Shown here: positions 1 to 12,500 of the stretch, one piece after another
Numbering within the stretch: position 1 is the first letter of the stretch
Layout: each line of letters begins with the position of its first letter
From: Uloborus plumipes
Taxonomy: Eukaryota; Arthropoda; Arachnida; Araneae; Uloboridae
Assembly (NCBI GenBank): GCA_038373865.1
Contig: JAXGGA010006484.1
Location: 1-64,000 of the forward strand
DNA: 64,000 nt
Direction of reading: 5' to 3'
The notes under the pieces: model-generated
Seen by the model: only the letters and a program-made list of their open reading frames with translations
The model's database searches: none
What the model was told of the DNA's origin: nothing
Position numbers and translations under genes: made by a program

Positions 1-757
1 GTATCTAGTATCAAAACTTCTATTAGCCCACTTAACAAGACATTAAAAAGCAAAATCAATAATCTAATATTAATGTGCTAGAAAGATAGGTTTGCGTCAA
101 GTTTTTAACTAGATGAAACGTGCGCTATACATGTAACAGGTTCCACCGAAATTAAAACAAAAAAAAATAGCTTGCTGGAGTAATTTCTTCGTTAAAAGGT
201 TTTAAATATTTGGATTTTAAAACTGATCTATCAAACTAAGACTAAAAGTGATCAAGTAACTGACCAGTTTGATCGTTTAGCCTAGCTCAAACACGCTAGT
301 TCATTATTCCTTAGGACGGAAAGTAGAATTCACAGTTATAGAGCTTGTGTATGCCACCTCGCTGTGATTTAAGAAATTATTCTAAAGGGTAAAACATTCC
401 AGTAATGCACGTATAAGTAGATGTCTCATTGGACAGTTAATATCTGGTTTAAGTGCCGCGGTCTTGGTATTACCTCTTTCAGTAAACATGAGTCAGCTAC
501 TGCAGGGCCACCTATAGTTAATTTGAATTGCAAATTAATTTATGCTGTGTACATGGTGTAAAAAAAAGTTTCTTGAACAGTGCGAAAAATGTACAGAAAG
601 GGAAATATAACGAGAAATCTAGTCACATCTTTCGAAAGTAACTATTTTTATGGTAAATAAAATGCCCTATGACAAAAAAAATCACTTTTCTAAAAAGTAT
701 TCATAAACTAGTCAAAAGGTAGTTATTCAAAAGGAAAGTCAAGAAATGTTTTTATAC
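1..757. other. Peroxidase intron, start of window
   Basis: AT-rich intronic sequence beyond exon 7. No further peroxidase exon, repeat or other gene was seen. Confidence 0.6.
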
Positions 758-859
758 CTTTAGTTCCGAGTCGTAGCTTTGTGGCTAACTCTTCAGTAGA
801 ACCGTATAAGAAATTTGCATCGATAGAAGATGTCTGCAGATTAATATGAACCCTTGGAC
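758..859 (-). CDS. Peroxidase exon 7, last one inside the window
   Basis: The acceptor is GATTTTTCAG|GT and the donor is CTAAAG|GTATAA; 102 nt, phase 1 to phase 1. It encodes GPRVHINLQTSSIDANFLYG, then STEELATKLRLGTK. This corresponds to the GPREQ...TS.LD.S..YGS.EE segment, whose Thr/Asp residues take part in calcium binding in myeloperoxidase. The gene continues beyond position 1. Confidence 0.93.
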
Positions 860-3493
860 CTGAAAAATCAAAACATGTTTAGTACACAGCGCAACTTTTA
901 TACAATAAACACATTCTGTAGTGCAGCTCTGGTAACTTGGTGCTTGACCTTGAACGAGCTCCCTTGTGATCGGGTTAAAAGAAAGACATATCTTAGATTG
1001 GGGTAACAAAAAGAATCACTGTTGCGGCGCAAATTGGCAGCTAACTTTTCCTATCCTGACTATACATGATCGTGAATGAAGCGGCGTAAGAATAAACTCA
1101 TACACTCCGTTAAGAGAATGCACGGTAAAATTCTTACCTAATAAATCACAAAATAGTTTTAAATCACTAAAAAAGGAAAATATTTTTTCAAATTTATTAA
1201 ACATTTTCGTTAAAAGCACTACGTGGCATTCTGCAGAGAAAAAAAGTAATCAAATTACTGTGCACCAAGATATTGCTTCCGAATAAATCTGTAAAATATT
1301 ATTCATTTCGTAACTGCAACGTCCAATAACTTTTCAGGTTTTATTGCAAATCAGCAACTTTTTAAAATATTAATGCTAAATTTGGAAGAACTAATAAACT
1401 CTGACTTCTTAGATGAAATAAAATATAAGTTTTCCTGACTTGGAAAAAGTGACAAAATAAGTAGAGCACGTCAATTCATGAAACATAAGGACTAACCAAA
1501 AAGTTATTCAAAACGTTTTTTAAACGAGATTCGAATGATCGGGTCCGCACTCTTTTTAACGAGAATACGTAAAGAAAAGTAATGTGACATGGTGACGACG
1601 AGAGGGTTTGGGTAAAGTAAAGTATGACACTTTGCGTCAAAGAGGGGAAGAGGTAAAAAATTTTGAGAAAAAGTGACACCTCTCTCATTTTTAACCACCC
1701 CAAAGTACAGCATAATGTTTAAGTTAAAAGCTAGTGTCGAATAAAATGTAAAAATTTATAAATTATTTCACCCAGAGCACATCCAGGCAAATGCCCTGCC
1801 ATCGTCCTCTTGAAATCCATACAAGTGACGTCATACTTAGAGTAGAAAGGGTCGTCTGCCGGTATTTGTAGTGGCATACAGTATTTGTGTCGAAGGCCTC
1901 GTGGTACTTTACAGCATGCAATCTCAACTTCATTCTCATCTGCAAAAAAAAAAAAAAAAAAAAAATCAGTTATGATTAAAAGACCATATGTGTCTTTTTT
2001 TTAAAAGTCAGAACCCCCTCTCAAGTAAGACCATAAACCTCCTCAGAATTAACAGACATAAAAATAATCAATTAGAAAGCCTGTAATTACCGTTTACATT
2101 ACAAACATAAAAATTTGGCTTGACGATATTCTCTCGATTGTCAAGAGCCATTTTGGGTCCTCTATCTTGATTTTCATAGTATTGCTATTCTAGAGGAGAT
2201 GGAGTGTTGTGCATTTTGGAATGGCCTTCTAGTATTTTGTGCAATGAGTTACCGCCCGTAAGCCAGGGCTGAGGCAGAACTGTAGCAAATGCACCCACAG
2301 CTCGATCATAGCATCCTAAGGCTGCAGTTTCGCCCTTATTATGGGCTCCTCAGTTAGGAATAGCCAATGATCGAGCCGGAGGAAAAATCCTCTTATTGTA
2401 GCTAAGATAGCCAACAAACTGGTAGATAAAGTGAATTTATTTTACCAGCGAGCGTCCGTAAACTATGGTGTGGCTCAACTCGAAATTTGAAGGCTAAAGC
2501 TGGGTAATGTGCAATGAGTTACCGCCCGTAAGCCAGGGCTGAGGCATAACTGTAGCAAATGCACCCACAGCTCGATCATAGCATCCTAAGACTGCAAAGA
2601 AAGATCCTCCAACTAAGATCCTCCGGCTCGATCATTGGCTATTCCTAACGAGGAGCCCATAATAAGGGCGAAACTGCAGTCTTAGGATGCTATGATCGAG
2701 CTGTGGGTGCATTTACTACACTTCTAGTATTTTCTTGTCTTCTGATATATTTTTGGTGCAGTTTTAATCTATGGTTCCAATTTAATGTAATGCTTTAGAT
2801 TTTCGACATTTTTGTTCCTATATCTTTTTTTATTATTTTAATTATGAAATTTAGTACAATATTCAATAGGAGCGTTCTAGTACGAACATTATAGCGATAA
2901 ATTGATTTTGTACCGTTATTTTATTTTTACAGAAATTTCCTATATTGGGAATGAAAAAAATCTCACAGGTTTTAAACTTAAGCAACAATAGAAATACACT
3001 TTCAATATTACAATTTTAAAAACAATAATGTACATTTTGCTTCAAAGTTAACGAAAAATTTGTCTTTTGACTCCAAGAATAAAGTTTTGGAGTCGAATTA
3101 AAACGAAAAAGATGGGATGAGACACAATTGGTGAAGTACAATTGGTCGATTTTTGACCACAAGTAATAATAATGTTAATAAATAGAACTATTTTAGCAAA
3201 TTATTATGCTTATAATTTCAATCCTATCGGTTTTTTCTATGGAAGAGTGCGTTCAAATTATTTTGTTTATTAGCTCTTTTATATTTTCGCTCTTTTATTA
3301 TAGCAGTTGTAGCTTACTTTGTTACGCTTCGATTATTATATACATACATATACAACGCCCTTTTTCCAATGAGTGATTTTGTGCTATAGCAAATATTTTT
3401 TCAAAGAAAGGATGAGTTTAGTCAGAGATTCCCGAGGGGAGGAGGAGAGTTCATGGCGCAGATTGCGCCTTTGAAATGTTTAATTTTCCTGGG

Positions 3494-3532
<39 letters not shown>

Positions 3533-6500
3533 TCAGTCGGAGGTGTTTGCTCTAGGACGGTGTTCCGTAGCATTGGAGGGTGTACGCCATTGTGCGTGGG
3601 AAAGAATGGCACCCTTGGTTTAGTAAAACTTTAGAATGAACACTCGTTCACAGATCTTTTGATAATCAAGGGTCAACATAAAAATCGAGAAATTAAAGCG
3701 GCTGTTACGCTTGACGAGACCTCGTGGTAGAATTGCTTCTCGTTTTCTCTTAGCCATTCAACTGTTACCTCTATTTAGTTGGGTTATGACCTGTGCTTAT
3801 GACGACGCAGCAGGGCATATTTTAAGGAAATTTGACTGCGTGGGAAACTCTAACTTCCTCTGAACCGGGGGGGGGGGGGATTGTAAATGTGCAGCAGTTT
3901 ATGTTAGTTAAATAATCGTCAAAACAGAGTAGAAGTGTGAAAATTGAAATTACGGAAATTACCTTAAGAAAGCACAACATTTTCCTAGAAATTTTTGCTG
4001 TGTTAAAGTATGGCTAGATTTGTTAGAAAACGTTGAGAAATAACTGAGTCATGAGGATATAAAGAAAAGCGTATGCTTAATTCGATGCACATAAAATAAA
4101 CGAAATGCCTCAACAGCAGTGCATAAAAAAGAGTGGAGCTGTTTTCTTTCGTACGGTTTCTATGGAGACGACGCAAAATTTCTGAACTTGATACGCCTAT
4201 TTTAAAGTAACCGAGTATAATAACACATATACCCTAACCATAACACAAAGATCCTTTTTTTCCCCAGTTATGTCACTAGACGGCTCCTTTAATCTAATGA
4301 AAAGCATTTTAATCAAGACTGCAAAATCTATTACAGTGCTTTTCGCATGTCATGTAGCCTTCGTGTTTTCATCTTGCGATTCATTAGATCGGTAAGAACA
4401 CCACATCGAAAGCTGATTTAAAAGTCACTAAGAATGCTGTCTGGAGAAAAAAAACACATTAATCCTCATATGTAAGACTTATGGATCAATATAACTACGC
4501 CATTTCCACTGGAAGCAATAAAGTCATTGTTCACCTTGACACCCTTTGTATTAATTTGGCGTGGTTCAATTCTGTCAAGAATTATAAGTATTGTCTTCCT
4601 CAGAATCAGGAAGTTTATTAAAGTCAATGTCCATTTTAATCTAACTGGAGGTCATCTAAATGTTTCGGGCGTAGTTAGCATCTATTAAAAATAAAATCTA
4701 CCAGTTTTATAGTTAGTGCTAGCAAGACAGCCCCAAAAGGCTGCAAAGTGAATTCGAAGCCGAGCTAAGTGGCTATCTGAAAACGATTATTCCCGGCATA
4801 TATCTATATCTATAAAAATGAGTGTATGTATACTTGTTCTCTATACAAATCCACAGTTTGCGTCAGATTTTCATCAAACTTGACACAGAGGTTCCTTGAT
4901 GCCCTAGAATTCTCATAGGCGGGGTCTTGAAATTTTAAAAAATCTAAAAAGCTCAAATTTAAATTTTTTGTCAAAAAATGACCCTTTTATAGGAATCTAG
5001 CCTATTTATATTGTAACCGAGATAGGCCTTTTAGCATTCAAATTGATGAAATTTAAGATTTTTAAATATGAGTATTTTCCAATAATGATTACGATTAAAG
5101 TAATGAATTTTCAATTGAAGGCTCACCTATTTCCTTTTAGCATTGAAATAAGTAAAAAACAATCATAATTCATGTGGACTTTATAAAAAGAACCACGGAT
5201 TTGAATTTCAAATTTGCAATGAGACGACAGTTGCGTCTGTAATGGAGATAAGCCTTCAGAACGAGAAATAGATTTATTTCTGAGTTATAATAATTTTTAC
5301 TTTGTAGGTGGGAACAATTAATAGAGAAAAGTTAATATTTTAAATTTGGCGGGTGAAATTGATGCAATTTTTTCACTTCCATGTGTATATATTTCATGCC
5401 AATGGACGCGGCAAAGCACAGACAACATTTATCTTTACTTTTCACCTTTTGATTCGACTATTTTTCTGTAAACGTTTAACTCTCTGTAATATTTTAGTTT
5501 TTTTCAAAGTTTGCACCTAAGAGACAGATTGATGCAAATTATTTTATACCCATATGAATAGAACTCTTTCAAACTTTTTTTCCCTGAATGCTATGTTGTA
5601 TTAATAAGCACCCGGGCAACGCCGGGTATTAAGCTAGTATATGTATATAAATGGATCTATGTATATTTGTATGTATATGTTTGTTTCTTATACAAATTCA
5701 GTTTCCGTCTGATTTTCATCAAACTTGGCACAGAGGCTCCTTGATGCACTAAAATTCATAGGCAGGGTTTGAAATTTTTAAAAAAATTAAAAAGCTCAAA
5801 ATTCAAATTTTTTGCCTCAAAATGGCCATTTCTTTCAATTTTGAATATATAGAGTAATAGAGATAAGCCTTTAAGCATACAAATTGATAAAATTTAATAT
5901 ACATTTATATATGAGTATTTTCCAACAAAGATTACGATTAACAATGAAATATCAATTTAAGAGGCTCACCTATTTCCTTTTAGCATGAAATGAGTTAACG
6001 TAATGCAATACCGGGCAACGCCAGGTAATAAGCTAGCATCCAACAAAATCCGTTCAAGAACGAAAATATGACCTAAAAGAGCATTTGCTATAAGAGCTCA
6101 AAGTAAGGTATTGTATAAGAATGAAGACATAATTTGCTAGTCGTTAATGATTCATTTCTTTGACAAACTTAAGACTGTGTGCTAAACGAGGGAAATTTTT
6201 CGTGCTTGTGTGAATGTGGTTTTCTTCCCCTCATAAACGTGAGACTTGTTGATGTGTGCACATACAACATGCACTGATTTTGGTGGAAAATGAAAAACAG
6301 ATTTAGTTTTCTAGCTTTTGCAACATTGTCCCCTTTGTCTGATTTAGTACTCTTGTGAAGGCAAAAAAAAAAAAGCTATGCTTGTTCTTCTGCGAAGAAT
6401 AAAAGTTACCACAGAAACTGAAACATATTTTTGCAATATTTAGCAACGTTTTCAGATATTATTGACAGCTAAGTATTTATTGTGTTTTCAGTTAAAGTCA

Positions 6501-9500
6501 GCTGCTGAAATGGATTTATTACTGATAAAACGCTCTGAAATTACTATGACTAGTTGAAGTATTTTCCATAAGACTTAAAGTAAAAAATAACAGCAAAAAA
6601 TTTGTCTCAAATAATATAAGGAATGTGTTCTATTTTATGCCAAACACGAGTGAAAGATTATCTTAAATAATGTCACATTTTAATGAAGAATTGCAACGTA
6701 AATCTACCTTTTCGTGGTACACTCTAAGCAACTTCTGGTACTGAAGAATGCTCTACAACGATGTCGCGCTAACTGACTCTCGATGCGAGTACAGTAGAAT
6801 CCAACAGTGTAATGCAGGTGGCTTGTTTCAATCGAAAGCAGAAGAGCTTTTACTTACCAAGACCTTGATATTGACAAGTTTATTTTAATTTTTTTTACGA
6901 TAACGGAGCAGGGTTCGCCAAAGCTGGCCCCACCCAAAAAAACCCACCCGGGTAGGTTTTTTCGTGTGGGCCCATTTAAAAAAACCTACTATGTCGGTAA
7001 AATGGGTATTTTAAAAATTTACTGCATACAAAACATTTATTTTAGAAACAAACTAAAGGTTAAGAATACTTTATCAATACTAACACCGGTATTCTCCACG
7101 CCGTTTTAACCGACGCTTAAGTTTTAAGCGAGGTTTAACACGAGGCTGCAAAAAAAAGCGTATTCTCCAGTCCGGCTTGGCGAAAAGATGCGTCACAACA
7201 CGCTCTTTTTTGAGCTTCGCTTGTGCCCCCGACTTCGGCGGTTTAAGCGTGGGTCAAGCGTAGATTTCCTTCCCATCATCCTTTTCTCGTAAACAAACAT
7301 GGACGCCAGTCGTTTGGATCGTGTAGAATATTTTGAGTTGGATTTATTTGAGGAACAAAACAAGACTCAGAATCAGTTAAAATGAAAAATAATTCGCTAA
7401 CTAATTTAAAAAAAGCCATTAAAATGCAGAATAAACCAGCAAATAAAACAAGCTGAAAAATAACGTAAAAAATTGATCCGTCAAGTAAACATACAGAAAT
7501 AGAATTGAATGCCAAGTTGCAAAATAGTCGCCAACAAATTAACTTTAAATATTGTCTTTATTTATTATCCGAACAGTTTTCTTTCGCAACGGAGATAACA
7601 CAAGGGTTGCCGTAAATCTTAGATGGCCCAATTCTCGCCAAGCGAAAATTTTTCTGGTCAGAAGATAATGTGACGTAAAATTAAGCTTGTAATTATTTTT
7701 TCTTAAAAACACGAAATATTATGTTTTAATTGATTGTTTATGACTTGGAATTTTCCCAGCAAAAGTGCGGTGGACAGTAGAATTACTATGCTCAGCCCCT
7801 TAATGCTAGACACCACAGAGTGCAACCACTCAATTATGCGTTTATATTTTTCGTAATCTGTTAGACTCAATAATAGTACTTCTATTTCGATAGCTGTAAA
7901 GTTGCTCTTTTGAGTCATCGTATTATTTATTTTACGAAAGATTCAAATAGAAGAGGAAAGATATAGAAGCACGCTTCGCATAAAATGAGATAAACAAACA
8001 AAATCAAGCGGTTAAGGATGCAGTTAACAAATAGAAAATGTCACGTGAGTCATTATAGCCAATGGCGATTGCCGTTTCATTTCGACTTCAACTAACACTC
8101 CGCTCTCTTAAGCGGCTCTTAAAACGACTTGGAGAATACGCAAAACGTTTAATACGAGTTTTAGCTTAAAACTCGATTTGGATAGTCCGAGTGTTATCTC
8201 CGCGGTGAGATGGCATTGAGAATACGGCCGTAAGACTAGAAATTAGTATTGATCAATCTATCTACTTATATTAAAAACTGAGTATCTTTCTAACTATCTT
8301 TCTATGTCACGCTTCTTTCTCCTGAACGCCAATGAACTGAAAGTCGAACCAGGTACCGATAGATAGGTAATTTTTCAGGCTTCATTAGTTTCAATCTATA
8401 TAATTATACGATTTTAATTAGCGAAGATATCAATTAATAAGTAGTCAAGTTTAAAGCGATTAAGCCTAATAAATGATTAAATATGAAATCCATTCTTGCA
8501 AACCGTCGTTGCTATGAAACAGTGATAACAATGATAATGAGAATTTTGAATGAAGGCTTAACTAAATCAAACACGAAACTCATAAGCGGGCCACTTACGT
8601 AGAATTTTTATCGCTAGCTACTTGTAATATTTTGAAACATTCATTTGTTGAAAAGCCATCTACTTATATTAAAAACTGAGTGTCTATGGGCGCGTTCAGA
8701 GTACGCGCCCGAGCTTCCCGGGAAGCCCGGGTTCTTCCCAAAGCGTTCAGAGCTGCCATTTGGAACGCCCGAACTTCCCAAATGCTGTCCAGAGTAGACG
8801 CCCGAGCTTCCCGGGCTCAAGCACAAGCAGCCCAGGAAATTTAGCTGGGCAGATAGGTCACGTGTTTGGGCGTTTAGCAAAGGATGATGCTCATTGGCTG
8901 AAATTTATTGCTCTTTCGTCTGCTAGGATTTACGAAGAGTGACTAAAACAAAATCTTGAAAACACACACACAATGGTCAAAAATACGCACGCTATTTGTT
9001 GTGATGAATCTGAAATGGTACATTTCCTTGAGAATCGGTCATTGCAGGAACAATCCTGTCAGATAAGCGAGATCGATGAAATTCTTTACTTACTGTTAGG
9101 CCTATTTCATCCTAAATTCCTTCACCTAAAATAACATATTTCTCATTAAATTCGATAAGTTATTTCGATCCCACGCTCAACCATGACGGTAGATGAACAA
9201 TAGTTGTCGCCAAGGTTAAGAATGGTATCATTTTGTGCCAAAATATTGGAGCAAATGCAGGATTGTTTCTGCACTGACCGCCGCGTAACTTTCTGCTGTT
9301 GTGTCCGCCATTTTGTTTCTTCCCGAAAGGCACAAGTGCTGTCCAGACCACAACTTTCCGGGCTCGGCCCGGGCAGCTATTTATGACGTCACGGCTTAAA
9401 CGCCCGGGCGGCCCGGGCGAATACTCTGAACGCAGCCTATGTCTGCTTTTTTTCTTTGAGCGAGCTGAACTTACTGAAACTCTCCTCACCATCTTGAAAG

Positions 9501-12500
9501 CGCAAAGCATCTCAATAATTCGAATGCTTTTTTATATAGGAAAAAAGTAAAGGCGTGAAGCGCCTATTAGCGAGCCGCCTTGGCGGGGAGTACTTTCTTG
9601 AAATTTTTCTCACTACTTTCAAGGCAGGAAGTGCCCGTGCAACGCCGGGCCACGTGCGTGGTATGTCTTGAAATCGAATGAACATTAAATTATATCAAAT
9701 AATATAACTTCAGAATGAGGTAAAAGTTAGAGAGGGGAGACGTTATGCATCAACATGCCGCAGGAAGCTAATCTAGCTGCCCTGGCAGCTAGTTTAGTTA
9801 TAAAATTTAGTTTGTTGCAGTATTTAATCTTGGTCAGTACTTGGTCCAGAAATAGGCCCTGACAACTTATTAGGTATTTAAAATAAAATTATACGTGAAT
9901 TTCACACTATTTGTTTTCTTTTTAATGCTTAGAAGACCAAAATAATTACTCCGATCTATAAATTCAATTTAATATTAATTTAAAATATAATATCAATTTA
10001 AAAAGTTCAATAATACAATGCTGTTTTTAATTTTACGAAATAAGAATTTTTTTAGGAGGTCACTGTGACCTCTCTTCAATATTTCCGTGATTCTATGAAA
10101 AGCAAAAGTAGGTGCATAATGTTTGAATAAAGAATGTTAGTAAAACGATTTTTGAAGAAACCCGAAAAATCCCGGGTTTTCCATCAAAAAACCAGGTGGG
10201 CTGGGCTTTTTCAAAAAAAAAAAAAAAAACGGAGACCTGTTTCGGAGACATTTGGAAGAAGAAGAAGAAAAAACATTCGATTTTTTTTTTAATGAGGTTA
10301 CCTCTGGACTGCGCAGCCAGCGTAAGGTCATGATCGATGAACTGTCCCCAGGACATGAACAGCACAGTGATGTCCGAACTGGGCGTGTCGTAGTCTTTGT
10401 GAATGGCAGCGCTCACTCTTCTTGCGTTGGGCAGAGGACCTCCATCCACAGACGATACGCGGGGCGAATCGATACCTGTTACGAAAATGTTAATTGGAGA
10501 AAAGAGTGTACATCAGAAAGATCTGCAATCCGAAATAATAAAGAGAGACATGTGTGACAGGATATAACTTTCTGTCAAAGTTTGCTGAGCTCTCGGAAAG
10601 AAAATTTCCTCCAATTTTCCTTACTGCAGAAAAGACATACAGGATAATCTAAAGGGTAAATGTTCACCAAAGTACAATTTCATTGTCAGGAGTTCATAAT
10701 ATCGTAAACATCCCCAGTATTTTGGACAAGACAATAAAAAAAAAAACGTTATATTCGCATACTAAAGAACTCGGCGAAAGACTGAATATTTCCAATAAAT
10801 CACTGGTGAAAGTCTAATTCTCCAATTTTGGTCTTTCCCGTTAACACTTACACCACACTTTTAAAAATTGTTCTTTCTTGATTGACCGGATTTTCTATAA
10901 ACCACTTTAGATTTGACCTTAATTAGGCATACTAAAGCAATTTCTAGTGTATGTCCAATGCTCACGTCTTTCTGATTCCCATTTATAGGATTTAGTCAAA
11001 CATGGTTCACCAATCATGGCATAATAAGGCAATGAATCGTTTTTTGGATCTGCCAACATCAGTGGCGAACCCACGGAGAGATCTAAGGGGCTTACGTCCC
11101 TCCCAGAAGCATCAAGATGAACTCTCTTGATTGAACCGAACTCCTTGAAATGTGATTTTGGACTTGATTTTTGGAAATTTACGAGACATGGCCCCCAATT
11201 ACCTTTTTAATTTCACCAAAAACGATTGCAGCTCTTGCTTTGGGACTTCAAACTCGAAAACTTTCCGAAGGCGTTCCACTTAGCCCCTCCCAGGAAACAA
11301 TCCTGGGGGCGCCACTGGTTAGCATTAAACTTTTTGTTCTTTCCTGTAATATCAAATTGGTCAAGGGTTTTTATCCATGCCGAGTTTCAACGAGTAATTT
11401 GAGAGGGACTCTATTATTTCCCAAGCCGTTAATAGGATCAAAAGTTATACTAGCGGAAAATAGTAATTATTACAGCAAAATTTGAGTTTTTTTAGTAACA
11501 TAAATCCTCAATTCAGTTGAATTCTCTTTAGAAAATGTAAGAACATAAAGCTATATCAATCTTCAAACTTACTAAAAACAGCAAAAAAAAAAAAAACAAT
11601 CTTATTCATAAAACATTTTTATGAAAACGAAAAACGATTCAATAATTTTCCAAATTACTAACCATTAGCGTAGACGGGTGGCATCAATCGGACGAAGGGA
11701 GTGTTTGCGGAGCCCCAGACCGTGTGTTTCATGTTGTTGCACCTTCCAGTTATGGACCGGAACCTGGAGACCGTGCATGGGGTGGGCTTGAATATGGCCG
11801 GACACACGTGCCAGACGTCGGTCCGGGAGGTGTCAATGGAAGGAAGGTAGGCGAAGATTTCGTACGGCGACAAGTTGAACCTGTAAGCAAAACGCGTTGG
11901 AAATATCTTCAAACGTCTTTAAATACTAGGCAAATTTTATTTAATCCCGCAACCGTCCTAGTCTGAATCAGAGAGTTAAGTTTTGTTTAGCTATAGGGCA
12001 ATTCCACAGTAACAGACGTACCAGTTTTTAATACGCTTTTATTAGTTTGTATGTGTGTATGTAACTCTGAATAAAAGAGAAAATTCACGTTCTTTACAAA
12101 TATAAAAGTAATAATATATTCAATACTATGAAATTAATACTAAAGACTAAACTATATTACATTTTTGCTTTATTTATGTATGGCTAGATTCGTTAGAAAA
12201 CGTTAAGAAATAACTGAGACATGAAGATATAAATAAAAGCATATCCTGAATTCGATAAACATAAAAGAAATGAATTGCCTCAACGGTAGTTCATAGCAAA
12301 AATAATGGAGCTGTTTTCTTTCGTACGGTTTCCATGGAGACGACGCAAAAGTTCTAAACTTGATACGCCTATTTTAAAGTAGCCAAATGCCCTAACCATA
12401 ACGCTAAGATCCTTTTTAATACGCTTTTATTAAGAAAATAAATACCTTTGTGCGATATACGTAAAGTTTAAATTCAACGTTAAAAATGCACAAATATGCA

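Larger units (their letters stand above)
7084..8230. mobile_element. PIF/Harbinger-like DNA transposon, degenerate
   Basis: The ends are inverted: left CACCGGTATTCTCCACGCC, right (reverse) CGGCCGTATTCTCAATGCC, flanked by TAA on both sides, as in PIF/Harbinger (TWA target). Subterminal copies of GCGTATTCTCCA occur inside both ends. It carries a Myb/SANT-like open frame on the minus strand and a short open frame on the plus strand, like the two divergent genes of Harbinger elements. Confidence 0.6.

Noticed and set aside
3342..3358. Possible satellite from 'atatacatacatatacaacg'.
   Set aside because: Only a few units; not enough to call a tandem repeat.
9160..9550. Open frames of 83-116 codons on both strands.
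   Set aside because: They arise from the GC-rich inverted-repeat element inside a Helitron; composition alone opens the frames.
10252..10557. 101-codon plus-strand frame beginning with a Glu run.
   Set aside because: It is the antisense shadow of peroxidase exon 5; the minus strand carries the conserved haem motif with matching splice sites.
11171..11485. 104-codon plus-strand frame.
   Set aside because: Lies across a hAT-like MITE (11060-11317) and intron sequence; no recognisable domain.
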